This document shows, piece by piece, positions 9,772-19,413 of a stretch of DNA of 64,000 bases; within the stretch, counting starts at the first letter, position 1; each line of letters begins with the position of its first letter. Both the position numbers and the translations under genes were made by a program. This DNA comes from Schizochytrium sp. CCTCC M209059 (Eukaryota > Sar > Bigyra > Thraustochytrida > Thraustochytriidae). The notes beneath the pieces were generated by a model, which had not been told where the DNA came from, did not search any database, and saw nothing but the letters and a program-made list of their open reading frames with translations. Where the stretch lies: NCBI GenBank assembly GCA_000818945.1, contig KN805372.1, forward strand, positions 1,072,820 through 1,136,819, given 5' to 3'.

Positions 9772-10947
9772 ATGACCGACGTGTACGACATGCTGGCGGC
9801 CATCCCCGAGGGCACGGAGCTGCACGGGAACTTCGACCCGGCCCTCGTTGCGGCGAGCATCTGCGTATCCATTTGCGGAGCATGGGCCGGTGTGAACATG
9901 ATGGAGTCCTTTCGGACGGAGAAAAAGGAGATCACAAGGCAATCCATGCTCCTCATGTTCGGCTTCCTCATCGGCGGCGTCGGTATTTGGGCCATGCATT
10001 TCGTGGGCATGAACGCCTTTCGCCTCGAGTTCGAGGTCTCCGGTGTCGTGTACACCGTCCCCGTCAGGTTTAACGTGGCCATCACAACCGTCTCCTTTCT
10101 CTGCGCTGCTCTCTTTCTCTACGTGGGCGCCTACATCGCCTCCACAGACGTCTTCTTTGGCGCTAGTACCGAGGAGGCACTCACCGCACTGCAGGCCATG
10201 ATCGAACTCAAGGAGCTCATGCGCGTGGGAAAGCGCATCAAATTCATCGCTCTCTTCAAGCATCCATGGCGTCTCATCGCCGGAGGCATTATCGCAGGCA
10301 CTGGAGTCTGCATCATGCATTTCGAGGGAATGACTGCGATCGATCAGAATGGCTTTGAAATTAAGTGGAAGCCCGGTATCGTCGTTGCCGCTTGCTTCAT
10401 CGCGGCGACCGTCGCCTCCGTGGGCTTCTGGATCGTCTTTCGCTTCCTCCAGTGGCGCCCCGACTCCGAGATCTCGCGTCTCATTGGCGCCATCATCATC
10501 GCCTTTGCAGTCTGCAGCATGCACTATACCGGCATGATGGCCGCCACCTATGTCGCAACGGGAGAATCTGGCGAGCCCTCCGGCGTGCTTTCCCGGGACG
10601 TCCTCCTGGTGGGCCTTCTCGTCGCTGCTGCCCTCGTCGTTCTTGGCTTTTCCGGAATCGCGATTCATGCACGCAAGAGCATTACTGTCTACCGCGACGA
10701 GATCACGGAGGACATGATCCGAATGATTGAGAAGCAGGTCGATCGCTCGAGCAACTACGAGGATCTGCTTTACAACCTCAACAAGCACGTCATCAAGGCT
10801 CTCCGGGTCCGCACGACCAAGAGTACCAACCGTACGAACAAGACTGGCGAGTACACGAATGAGCTGACCGTGGGCCAAAGCGAGCCAGGCTCATCTGTTG
10901 ACCCTCTCAGCTCACAATTTGCTCAAAGCAACTCTCGCGTTGCCTAA
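9772..10947 (+). CDS. MHYT-domain integral membrane sensor protein
   Basis: A 391-residue, intronless membrane protein. The MHYT signature occurs three times at regular spacing: MHFVGM at residues 75-80, MHFEGM at 182-187 and MHYTGM at 250-255, each at the end of a hydrophobic helix. In bacteria MHYT domains are proposed to bind copper and sense diatomic gases, through the Met and His residues, and are fused to GGDEF/EAL output domains. Here there is no output domain: after the last membrane helix (about 277-298) comes a roughly 90-residue soluble tail with a basic, Thr/Asn-rich segment. An amphipathic insert (130-165) lies between two membrane segments. The start ATG follows an AAG context. 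Function in eukaryotes is not established. Confidence 0.85.
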   Translation: MTDVYDMLAAIPEGTELHGNFDPALVAASICVSICGAWAGVNMMESFRTEKKEITRQSMLLMFGFLIGGVGIWAMHFVGMNAFRLEFEVSGVVYTVPVRFNVAITTVSFLCAALFLYVGAYIASTDVFFGASTEEALTALQAMIELKELMRVGKRIKFIALFKHPWRLIAGGIIAGTGVCIMHFEGMTAIDQNGFEIKWKPGIVVAACFIAATVASVGFWIVFRFLQWRPDSEISRLIGAIIIAFAVCSMHYTGMMAATYVATGESGEPSGVLSRDVLLVGLLVAAALVVLGFSGIAIHARKSITVYRDEITEDMIRMIEKQVDRSSNYEDLLYNLNKHVIKALRVRTTKSTNRTNKTGEYTNELTVGQSEPGSSVDPLSSQFAQSNSRVA

Positions 10948-11568
10948 ATCCGTTCCGTCGCTCTCGTTTCCTCGCTGGCTTTGGGAGCTTCTACTATTCC
11001 TTTTGCATTTTTGACAGTCGGCCCCCAAGTAAGATATGAATTACATTTCACACATATTTTTGGCTTTGAAATGCTTAGACATCATGCGAGTCGCCTTCCC
11101 TGCAGTGGTGGTGATGGTCCATTCCCGTCCCAATGTGAACGAGCGGAGTCTCCAAGTTTGCTCAACTCTCACCGCGTTTTCTGCCTTCACATCACATCAC
11201 ATATCATCACATCACATCACACATCACATCACATCACGTCAGACCAAGCTCGTGCTGCTGCGTAAAGCAGCAGTTTCTCTTCTCTTGCATCTTTCCGGGG
11301 GCCGTCGAGTCCTCTCGTTCTCCCTCTCGTCCTCCTCACTTCACTTCTTCCTTCTCATCCCCCCCCCCCCCCCCCCCCCCCCNNNNNNNNNNNNNNNNNN
11401 NNNNNNNNNNNNNNNNNCCCCCCCCCCCCCCCCTCTTCTCCCTCTTGCACTAACCACCGCGGGCGGCGCCGAATCCAAAAAGGGAAAAAAAGAAAGCGAG
11501 AGGGAAGAGCGCCATCGATCGATCAGACAGGCGACGCGCGGAGCGCGCGCTGCGCTTGAGGAGGAGCG
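10948..11568. other. Intergenic spacer with CACAT repeats and a small assembly gap
   Basis: Contains a CACAT/CATCA pentamer-like array at 11189-11238, a CT-rich tract and a C homopolymer interrupted by Ns. It is presumably the promoter of the SET-domain gene, which starts at 11569. Confidence 0.5.
11383..11417. other. Assembly gap (35 N) within a C homopolymer
   Basis: The Ns are flanked by 24 C on the left and 16 C on the right, so sequencing probably failed in a long poly-C/poly-G tract. Confidence 0.95.
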
Positions 11569-14500
11569 ATGGGCGGCGGGCGGCGGGCGGGAGGCGGCGG
11601 TGGCGTGGCCGGCGACGGCGGAGTAGCGCTAGACGACGTGCTGCCTCCGGGCGAGCCGTTCTGCGTGGTATGCTTTGGGCCCGGGCGCGGCGGCGCCGCG
11701 GCGCCCATGGAACGACGTGAACGCGTACTTGCGTGCGTGTCTTGCGGCCACGGCATGCACGCGCGCTGCATGGGGCTCCCCGAAGACACCAAGGCGCCCT
11801 TTTGCTGCGACTCATGCACAGACTTCACCGGCGGAGGCGAAAAGCCGCGACGCGTCGCCAAGGTCAAGCTCCAGCGCGATTGCCCTCTCTGCACGAACGG
11901 CCTTCAGGGCGGCTTCCTTGCCACGACGGCTGGACCCGATGTGTGGGCGCATGCGAGCTGCGTTTCGGCCAACGACTACGTATCCTTCGATGCCCAGTCG
12001 CGTAGAGCCGATATTTTCCAAATCCCCGGCGAAAGGAGCGCACTGACCTGCGAGCTCTGTGGCAAAGCTGGCTCTCCCGGTTGTCTGCCCTGCCGCGGAG
12101 GCTGCGGGTCCTCCGCCTTTCATGCGACCTGCGCGCTCGTCCTCGGTGTGAAAAACGGCTACGCGGTCGATCGCTGCCCCTCCTGCTCACAGGCAGCCGC
12201 GGTGATTCGGCATCGCTTGCCCTTTCTTACCGCTCTCGAGAGTTGTGGAGACATCATTCCGGACATTGATAGAGAATCCCTCAAGGCCGTTATCAACGAG
12301 GGTCGCTGCGATCGTACCCCTTTTACTGCCGAGCTCGTCCGGCTCAAGGCCATTGAGCGTCCTGCTGACAAGGCCTTTGCCACGGTTATGCGGGACCTCG
12401 CCGCCTTTTCAGGCCCGCGCACGCGCCAAGAAAAAATCGCCTTGGCAGCAGAGTATCAGCGCATTACCAAAATGGGCAAGGCCCCCGCCACCGTTTTAAA
12501 GTTCTTCCGGAATATCATCCCAGAGGCCGAGGAGAGCGACATTCTCGTTGAGGTCACCTCTGTCAGTCTGCAGAGCCCCGAGCCGTCCTCGCGTCGGTCT
12601 CGGCCGCGCTTTCCAGGCTTTCGAGACTCCCCCATGCTATATTTTGATGTCGAACGCTTCGCCAACGAGGCCAATATTATCTTCGTACTTTCACCCGGCA
12701 TCGAGCGCGCCACCGTCCAGCTCATGGTGCGCACCGCGGCACGCGCCATCGAGGAGCTCCTTCTCTCCCGCGTCTTTCGTGTTGGAGTCGCCGAACGCGC
12801 CCGGGCCGCGCTCGCGAGCGGCGCCGATGGCCTCGAGGAGGCCATCGGCTCGAGCACTCCTGGCAAACGAGGGTCCTCTTCGAGCAAAAAACGACGCAAA
12901 AGCTCATCTGCGGCTGCGAGCGCCGCCAAAAACGGCACCGCTGCCTCCGTCGCTTCCGCGAATGGGCTCGAGGGAAAATCTGAGCAGGATGAGGATGATG
13001 TGAGCCTCTTTAAACTTGAAGGCCACGAAGTTCGCATGACGAATCAAATTGCGTATAGTGTGTTTAGTCGCGTGGGACGCGAACTCGAGCACAACGCCAC
13101 CGTCGAACCGTACCTGAACGGCAAATGGAACAAGGCACCTTACCCAAGACGCCCATATGAAGAGATCAAGGAATACGCGCCCACACCGGGTCTCAGTGCG
13201 CGCGAACAAAAGGAAGTCCTCGATATTCTTAAAACCTCCAAGCGTGCAGAGTGCGATCAGTCTGACCTCTGCGCGCAGATCGTGCCCTTCAATCTCGCAG
13301 AAAATCGTTTTGAAACGCCTGCGCGCTGCAAGTCGCGCCGCGTGGGCTGCCATCGCACGGCCGTAGGGTCCAAGCGGCCGCTTCGCGTTGGCCAGCAAGT
13401 CCAGGTCGCAGACATGTGGGGTCTCGACTGCTACACGCGCCGCAACGTGCAAACGGTCTTGCGCATGGCGGCGGGGCTTGAGACCGAGTTGCTTCAACGC
13501 AGCTTTGTTCAGCGCATCCTTCTCCCCGTTGTCGACGCCCAACCGGCTCACCGGGCCCACAACTTAGTGCATGCCATGCGCTCTATTCTCGGTGTCGTTG
13601 GTCGACCTCCCGTCGCTTCGGACGCCCACGAGGCCGCAGCGCAGCCACGCCTTCCGGTCGCGCTCGCCGACATCCCCACCTTTGAGTCTGACTTCACACC
13701 TGACGACCGACCCGAGGTTGTCAGCAAGGTCGCGCAGATTATTGCTACGGCGACGGCATCCTATCCGGAACTTTCCAAGGACCGTGTGCGTGCCGGTGCA
13801 GTATGTCTGCTCTTTGCTGTGCGCAATTGGGGTCTCAATGCGTTTCGCGTGCACCCCAAGGGCGTCGGCGTGCAGTGCACCGAGCGCAACGGTCTGCGCT
13901 CCGGAACCTTTGTCACCGAATACTTGGGAGAGCTTTTTGCGCCGTGGCGCTGGTTTGAGAAACAGGACGCCATCAAAAATGCTCAGAAAAAGTGCCGCTT
14001 TAAGCCTATTCTGCCCGACTTTTACAACATCATGATGGAGCGTCACGAGGATGACGAGCAGGGCTACGACGTTGCTTACATCGATCCCATTGTGCGCGGT
14101 AACTTTGCGTCCCGTCTGAGTCATAGTTGCGAACCAAACTGTGCAACGGTGGTGATGGTTGTCAATGGCCGCTACGTCGTCACGGTGTATACTTTGCGGG
14201 AAATCGGTTTTGGTGAAGAGCTCACTTTTGACTATTCTTCCGTGACGGAGGATGAAAGCGAATTCAAGGCCGCGACTTGTCTCTGCGGCTCGTTGGGTTG
14301 CCGCGGTTCCTTTCTCTACTACGCTGGTGTGGGTGCCTTTGCTCAGGTCCTTGCTGATGAACACACCTTCTTGCATCGGAACGCGCTCGTCTACGCCGCT
14401 TGTGCGAATCCTGTCCTCAATCAGGACGACAAAGCGCGGCTGGTTCGCGCCGGCATCAAAAAGGCTGCTCTTCGGGACAGTCCCACGTGGCTCGTCAAGT

Positions 14501-16602
14501 GGACCTCGCTGGTGCTTGCCTACGCTGAGCGTGAGCGCGACGAACTTGCGCACCGTCTCTGTCTGAGCACGTTTCGCGACCGTCTGACGTACACGGAGGA
14601 ACAGGCGCGCTTGCAAGCTGCAGGCGTGCTTGAAAACCGCGTGCAAAATGTTGTCATTACCCTCAACAAACTTCGCCATTTCTTCACGGCCGCGCGAACC
14701 TCGGGCACGGCTGCGCGAGACTCGGTTGGGATTTCCAGCAAACCCCTTTCAAAAATCCCGTCTCCTGTACGGCCTGTAACTCCCGCGGAGCTTGTGGATA
14801 TTCTTTGGAGCTCGGAAGGCTCGCACGCCCGTATAGCTCTGCAGGGATTTCTCGGCTTGCCGCTCGCAAAGGACCCGGCATACGCTGCGCATGTGTCCCG
14901 TGCTCGCCAGCTGCTCAAGATATCCGAAAGCAACGCCGCACAAACATATCCGCAAGTGCAAGAGTACCTCGCGGAGATCCGCAACATTCTCTGGTCTTCG
15001 TCCTCGTGCCAGTGCGTCGCTGCTGGCGATCTACTGACATGGATCCTTCGCACCAAGCACTTTTTTACGGCCGTCACATATCCCGGCATGCGGTCGACTG
15101 CGATTGTCATTCGCAACGTAGACATTGGTCGCGACGGCAGCGTTGCTGCGTCGACGCAAACGACCAAGAAGGGTGCGGCTTCTTCGAGCAAGACCAAGGC
15201 TGCCTCTTCTGCTAGTGACGAAGGTGCAGCGAGCGCGTCTGCTTCTGGAGCATCGGCGTCTCCGACGCCAGCGCCAGCACCAGCACCAGCGAAAGGGCGC
15301 AAGTCGCGTGCAGTGAAGAAGGAAGCGGCGCAGCAGGGCCAGGGCCGTGGTAAACGGGTGAAGCGTCCTACTGCTGCCGAGGCAGCCGCCGAAGCAGCCG
15401 CAGATGCATCTAGCCTTGTAGGTGGTATCGAGCAAGCGCCTGCAACACCTTTTTTTCAAAACCCAGGCGCGCAGGCGGCATCTCTGCAGGGGCAGGCGCC
15501 GCCGCCTTATCCTTTTACTCCTGCGATGTCAGATCTTAAACATGGCTTCGAGGCATCACAGCGTACGTCAGGCCCGCTGCAGCTGCCATACTGGTATGGC
15601 GTTGACAATGCCGGAGGGGTGGTTCTTTCTGCCGCCACGCCTGAGAATTTCACGTGCATTTCCTTTGAGCAAGATCCTGACAAACCTTTTCTTCGGGGCC
15701 TCCGGCTCGCGTCCGAGCCCCCGACGGAGTCCCCTCGCGCCCAAAAGTTTTTCATCCTGACGATTCCCATGCCCGGTTGCGTGCCCGTCTACATATATCG
15801 CCCCATGCGAGCCGGGCCTACGCCGGGAGGAAAGCTTGAACCCGTTCGTGAGGATCCGAGTCTTGCGCTTGTGACCACGCGACTGGTCCCGGACGCGCCA
15901 ACGAGACCTCTGCCGATCGAGGGCATAGTGTGGGACAACATTGGGCTCATTTATGCTTTCGACGTGCAGCTTCCGGGCACCGATCGGATGTGCGCTCTCG
16001 ACCACGAAGGCCGCATCCTGAATCTGTTTGCCTTTTCTGAAATGACCTTTTGCAACCGGGTTCGCTTTTTGCGGCCAGGCGAGACCTTTCACAACTCGGC
16101 AAGCTCGCCGCAGACCGCATCCATTCCACGCGCTGTTGATCCGCTCAAGGTCGTCTTCGATGAGGAGAAAAAGTACCAGAGCGGGTACGTGTGGGGTCAA
16201 ATGTCGGGCTGGTTCAAGCAAACAGTGGCATCCCCCGACGCGAGTCTCTCGGCAGAGCGACGAGGAACTTTGTCGCTCCCAGACATGCAAAGCTGTTTCA
16301 CAGCCACTTCGTACAAGGATCGCCAGGCCATTGTGGACCGCGTCTCCAAACAGCCTGAAGCCATGTGGCCTACAGGCTCGCACTGGTCTTTCAAAAACAA
16401 GCGCAAGCTGTATGGTTCCCCATGGCTTGATGACGTCATTGATCCTTCGTCGCGAAGTACCGAGGCTGTGCTGCAGGAAATGGATTTCCACATGCAGCAC
16501 AACAGTGCACCCCCTCCCCCGATGCTGAACAACGATGCAGCGATGGCCCTCAGCGCTCTTCAGAACGCGCCAACAAGCAGCTATCCTCTCAATTTTCCGT
16601 GA
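11569..16602 (+). CDS. PHD/extended-PHD/SET histone methyltransferase, ATXR3/SDG2-like
   Basis: Single exon, 1,677 residues. A Cys/His-rich PHD finger covers about 32-84 (CVVC ... CVSCGHGMHARCM ... CCDSC). An extended PHD follows at about 104-210 (DCPLC ... WAHASCV ... CELCG ... HATCAL ... CPSC). The SET domain lies at about 751-915: EYLGE strand, then a PWRWFEKQD insertion, then SRLSHSCEPNC (the RxxNHSCxPN-type pseudoknot with H changed to S), GEELTFDYS, and a post-SET CLCGSLGCRG. The WFEKQD insertion and the region after SET (GVGAFAQVL ... WLVKWTSLVLAY) match Arabidopsis ATXR3/SDG2, the main H3K4 trimethyltransferase. PHD fingers would read histone tails. An Ala/Ser/Pro/Lys-rich linker (about 1190-1290) precedes a C-terminal region of about 330 residues that I do not recognise. 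Nuclear, chromatin-modifying role inferred. Confidence 0.85.
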   Translation: MGGGRRAGGGGGVAGDGGVALDDVLPPGEPFCVVCFGPGRGGAAAPMERRERVLACVSCGHGMHARCMGLPEDTKAPFCCDSCTDFTGGGEKPRRVAKVKLQRDCPLCTNGLQGGFLATTAGPDVWAHASCVSANDYVSFDAQSRRADIFQIPGERSALTCELCGKAGSPGCLPCRGGCGSSAFHATCALVLGVKNGYAVDRCPSCSQAAAVIRHRLPFLTALESCGDIIPDIDRESLKAVINEGRCDRTPFTAELVRLKAIERPADKAFATVMRDLAAFSGPRTRQEKIALAAEYQRITKMGKAPATVLKFFRNIIPEAEESDILVEVTSVSLQSPEPSSRRSRPRFPGFRDSPMLYFDVERFANEANIIFVLSPGIERATVQLMVRTAARAIEELLLSRVFRVGVAERARAALASGADGLEEAIGSSTPGKRGSSSSKKRRKSSSAAASAAKNGTAASVASANGLEGKSEQDEDDVSLFKLEGHEVRMTNQIAYSVFSRVGRELEHNATVEPYLNGKWNKAPYPRRPYEEIKEYAPTPGLSAREQKEVLDILKTSKRAECDQSDLCAQIVPFNLAENRFETPARCKSRRVGCHRTAVGSKRPLRVGQQVQVADMWGLDCYTRRNVQTVLRMAAGLETELLQRSFVQRILLPVVDAQPAHRAHNLVHAMRSILGVVGRPPVASDAHEAAAQPRLPVALADIPTFESDFTPDDRPEVVSKVAQIIATATASYPELSKDRVRAGAVCLLFAVRNWGLNAFRVHPKGVGVQCTERNGLRSGTFVTEYLGELFAPWRWFEKQDAIKNAQKKCRFKPILPDFYNIMMERHEDDEQGYDVAYIDPIVRGNFASRLSHSCEPNCATVVMVVNGRYVVTVYTLREIGFGEELTFDYSSVTEDESEFKAATCLCGSLGCRGSFLYYAGVGAFAQVLADEHTFLHRNALVYAACANPVLNQDDKARLVRAGIKKAALRDSPTWLVKWTSLVLAYAERERDELAHRLCLSTFRDRLTYTEEQARLQAAGVLENRVQNVVITLNKLRHFFTAARTSGTAARDSVGISSKPLSKIPSPVRPVTPAELVDILWSSEGSHARIALQGFLGLPLAKDPAYAAHVSRARQLLKISESNAAQTYPQVQEYLAEIRNILWSSSSCQCVAAGDLLTWILRTKHFFTAVTYPGMRSTAIVIRNVDIGRDGSVAASTQTTKKGAASSSKTKAASSASDEGAASASASGASASPTPAPAPAPAKGRKSRAVKKEAAQQGQGRGKRVKRPTAAEAAAEAAADASSLVGGIEQAPATPFFQNPGAQAASLQGQAPPPYPFTPAMSDLKHGFEASQRTSGPLQLPYWYGVDNAGGVVLSAATPENFTCISFEQDPDKPFLRGLRLASEPPTESPRAQKFFILTIPMPGCVPVYIYRPMRAGPTPGGKLEPVREDPSLALVTTRLVPDAPTRPLPIEGIVWDNIGLIYAFDVQLPGTDRMCALDHEGRILNLFAFSEMTFCNRVRFLRPGETFHNSASSPQTASIPRAVDPLKVVFDEEKKYQSGYVWGQMSGWFKQTVASPDASLSAERRGTLSLPDMQSCFTATSYKDRQAIVDRVSKQPEAMWPTGSHWSFKNKRKLYGSPWLDDVIDPSSRSTEAVLQEMDFHMQHNSAPPPPMLNNDAAMALSALQNAPTSSYPLNFP

Positions 16603-17041
16603 AAGGAATCGCATTTGGTGAAGGAGCAACCAAACAAACAAAAAATAGAATGAAAGACAGTCACGACGCGTTGCTAATCTTAACTAACGAGAAGACCATG
16701 TTTGGAATGAAGATCAGATTATAAAAATTAGATCACCTTTTGACTCTGAGATGACTCACGTGCATCTGGTCGTAACTTTCCTTCCGCGGGAAGCTACATC
16801 TAGATGAAAGCCCAACGATGTGAGACCAGCAAGTTTGTCTACCAAGCAGAAATCTCGATCACGTTTTCAAATAATATAATCTTAAACGGCTTTTGGTGCT
16901 GCAAGTCAAACACTGGTTCGATCACGTGTGTTGAGATGTCGTCCCTTTTCTCTCTATACTTCTTTTTTTGGTTTTCCTTTTAGTCCATTTGGAGGGAGAA
17001 ACTCAAAGATACACACGCACACACACTCGCGTGCAGCACGG
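16603..17041. other. Convergent intergenic spacer
   Basis: AT-richer DNA between the convergent SET and ATP synthase alpha-like genes. It holds a TTGGTTCGATCACG stretch near 16914 that superficially recalls a tRNA T-arm, but no cloverleaf can be drawn. Confidence 0.4.
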
Positions 17042-18766
17042 TCAAAACTTGCAGAGCGTGTCAAAAATGACAACATCCAGGGCCTGGCAAATCGCAGGGC
17101 AATCGCTGACGAGCGTCTTGGATGGCTTGAGCACTTCGTTCTCGAGCTGGTCTAATAAGTCATTCTTCCTCGCTGCTTCACAGATTGCCGCGATTGCGGG
17201 CTTGATTTGCGAAGAGGTTGTGAGCGAAGGGGCCTCGAGAAAGCCCTCTGCAGCAACGTAAAGGGCAAGAAGCTCTTGAGCGCGAGACGTCAGCGTCTCG
17301 TCATTGACGTCCGCCTCGAAGAGGGCGCGGAGGCTCTGCGCATGAGCAAGGCCCGTGCCAAGGTTTTCTTCGTCCATTGGGTCAATTCCTAAACGACGCG
17401 CAATAGTGCCAGCAGACTCTGCGGACGACGCTTCCTTGAGACGGACCTGAAGACGCCAGGCAAGCTCTCGCAAAGCGGGCGCCTGGTAAGCACGAATCCC
17501 TGGGAGACGTGCCCCTATGGCGCGAATGGAACGCAGGCCTTGCATATCAATGGTAGTGTCGACTTGGCCAGCAATTCTGTCACGAACTTGCTCAGACTCT
17601 GCAGAGTCATCCTGATGAAGGAGGGCGAAAGTGGTCACGGATCCACCACTCTGGAGCGCACCAAGCCGTTCGAGATACCGGTGGGGCTGAAAGAGTGGCG
17701 TGACGCGAGCGCCTGATCGTGCGCCCTCCACTTCTGCAAGGGCGGCACCCACAGGGCCGAGACTGTCGATAATGACGAGGACGTTCTCGCCACGAGCGGC
17801 GCGATCCTCAGCCATGGCACAGAGAGCCGCCGGACCGAGGGCGCGCGAGGCCCACGGGTCACTGGCGGGAGCGGCGACGATGGCCGTGAAAGCGAGCGCA
17901 CCTATAGCCTCGAGGTCGAGATATGTCTTGCGGATGCCACTCTGGTCGAGACCAGCAGAGAGCCAAATGACAAAATCGACTTCGCGATCCGCCTCGGCGA
18001 GCTTGGCCTGGCGAGACAAGAGGTTCATTGCTACGTATCGCATGCCTGCTGGATTCTTTCCCATGAGCGCCGTGCGCGTACCGCGACCAAGCGGATAAAG
18101 AGCATCAAGCGTGAGGTTGCCGGTCCAGAGCTGTTTTCGGACGATGGAGCGCTCAGGAAGCGTAGGGGCGCCCTGTTTGGAGTCCATGGTCATATTCAAT
18201 GTGAGCGGCAGAGGCTCTTGCGTCCAATAATCAACTCCGATGGGTGTGGAAACCTGGCCAGCATCGAGGGCAGCTGCGCGAAGTTTTCCTTCGTCGCCTG
18301 GCAGCAGCCGCGCGAATGCGCCCGAGCGGACATGAGCTGCGCTTGAGGAACCAAGAGCTGCGATTTTGGTCACGCGGTTCTCGAGGCGGAGGACAAAGCC
18401 GCGAAGGCCTTGGTCACCAAGCTGAACGACATCGTTGGGGCGCGCGTCGGCGAGCCCAACCACAGACACCACGCCTCTGCTGACGTCAACCACCTCGCCC
18501 TCGTCGCCCAGAAACTCGTGGGCCGTCCCTAGAATCTGCTCTTCAAGCGCGAGCTCGCTCTCGTCGAGCCTCGGGGCTTGTCGGTTCCGGTCACGCGACG
18601 AAGGCGGCGCGCCCGGAGCCGCCCTCGTCGTCGACGCTGACGCCGAGGAAAACGCTGCCGCCGCCGCCGCCGGCCGCCGCCACGCGCTCGACGGCATCCA
18701 TGGCTGCGGCGTCCGGGCCCCGGCCACCGCCTGCAGGCGCGCCAGTCGCGGCGCCGCGGCGAGCAT
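17042..18766 (-). CDS. Degenerate mitochondrial F1-ATP synthase alpha-subunit homologue (pseudoenzyme)
   Basis: 574 residues from the chosen start at 18766, where an Arg/Ala-rich sequence looks like a mitochondrial presequence; the frame extends upstream to 18967 through low-complexity DNA. Homology to F1 alpha is clear along its length: the EEQILG N-terminal helix, a beta-barrel (GEVVDVSRGVVSVVGL), the segment before the P-loop (LYPLGRG in place of LVPIGRG), a VLVIID strand at the Walker B position, and the helical C-terminal domain. Key residues are lost. The P-loop GDRQTGKT of normal alpha is GKNPAGMR here, so the Walker Lys-Thr is gone. The arginine-finger region SVSRVGSAAQ reads about ARLPGIRAYQ, without the Arg in register. 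It may be a structural paralogue or a special F1 subunit. The frame is intact, so it is not a simple pseudogene. It is divergent from the ASF1-like gene. Confidence 0.8.
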   Translation of the reverse strand: MLAAAPRLARLQAVAGARTPQPWMPSSAWRRPAAAAAAFSSASASTTRAAPGAPPSSRDRNRQAPRLDESELALEEQILGTAHEFLGDEGEVVDVSRGVVSVVGLADARPNDVVQLGDQGLRGFVLRLENRVTKIAALGSSSAAHVRSGAFARLLPGDEGKLRAAALDAGQVSTPIGVDYWTQEPLPLTLNMTMDSKQGAPTLPERSIVRKQLWTGNLTLDALYPLGRGTRTALMGKNPAGMRYVAMNLLSRQAKLAEADREVDFVIWLSAGLDQSGIRKTYLDLEAIGALAFTAIVAAPASDPWASRALGPAALCAMAEDRAARGENVLVIIDSLGPVGAALAEVEGARSGARVTPLFQPHRYLERLGALQSGGSVTTFALLHQDDSAESEQVRDRIAGQVDTTIDMQGLRSIRAIGARLPGIRAYQAPALRELAWRLQVRLKEASSAESAGTIARRLGIDPMDEENLGTGLAHAQSLRALFEADVNDETLTSRAQELLALYVAAEGFLEAPSLTTSSQIKPAIAAICEAARKNDLLDQLENEVLKPSKTLVSDCPAICQALDVVIFDTLCKF

Positions 18767-19046
18767 GCTCCTGCAGCAGACCGCGCTCTGCCTGCGCGCG
18801 TGCGCGCGTGCGTGCCTGCCTGCGTGCGTGCGTGCGTGCGTGCGTATCTGCGCGCCGGCGCTGCTCCAGTTGCCGCTTCGCATCACCCCGGCGCGGCCTC
18901 GATCGCGAGCCCAGAAGGGAGAGAGGGGAAGAGGGAGAGCGGGAAGGAGAGCAGCAGCGAGGGCCACAGAGCCGCAAGCCCGCGGTCGCGGTGCTGCTCG
19001 TGCTCGTGGTCCCGGTCCTGCTCGCGCCCGTGACCCCGCCCTCGCG

Positions 19047-19092
19047 GAGCAGAGCAGAGCAGAGCAGAGCAGAGCAGAGCAGAGCAGAGCAG
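19047..19092. repeat. GAGCA pentanucleotide microsatellite
   Basis: About nine perfect tandem copies in the shared upstream region; the same unit as at 8850. Confidence 0.95.
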
Positions 19093-19343
19093 CTGGGCGC
19101 GGAGGAGAAGGAGCAGCGACAGGCGCCCCCGCGCGGCGTCGCTCGCTCGGCGCGGAGAAGAGGAGGAGGAGGAGGCGAGTGGACGCGTCGTCTCCGGCAA
19201 AGGCGAAAGAGACGTTGGGCGAGGAGGACTTCGAGGAGGACGAGGACGAGGACGAGGAGCCCTCGACGCGGAGGGAGGAGGACAGAGCCTTGTCGCGGAG
19301 ACAGCTCTTGGCGGGGACGACAGGATTGATCGGGGGGCTGCTC

Positions 19344-19400
19344 GAGTGAGTGAGTGAGTGAGTGAGTGAGTGAGTGAGTGACAGACAGTGAGTGAGTGAG
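19344..19400. repeat. GTGA tetranucleotide microsatellite
   Basis: Tandem GTGA copies with one break (ACAGACA), ending about 13 bp before the start codon of the ASF1-like gene, so in its 5' leader. Confidence 0.95.
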
Positions 19401-19413
19401 AGAGCGAGCGACG

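Larger units (their letters stand above)
18767..19413. promoter_or_regulatory. Bidirectional promoter region between ATP synthase alpha-like and ASF1-like genes
   Basis: The two genes are transcribed away from each other from this 647-bp segment. It carries GTGC/GCGT tetramer runs (18782-18845), a GAGCA pentamer array (19047-19092), GAGGA/GAGGAC purine runs (19160-19260) and a GTGA tetramer array (19344-19400). No TATA box is evident. Confidence 0.5.

Noticed and set aside
9454..10878. 474-residue minus-strand frame opposite the MHYT gene
   Set aside because: It is the antisense shadow of the MHYT coding region, with His/Asp/Gly-rich translation.
16900..16930. GGTTCGATCAC stretch resembling a tRNA B box
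   Set aside because: No matching acceptor or anticodon stems upstream; no cloverleaf can be drawn.
18435..19349. 304-residue plus-strand frame overlapping the alpha-like gene
   Set aside because: Runs through GAGCA and GTGC repeats; low-complexity Arg/Ala/Glu translation with no domain.
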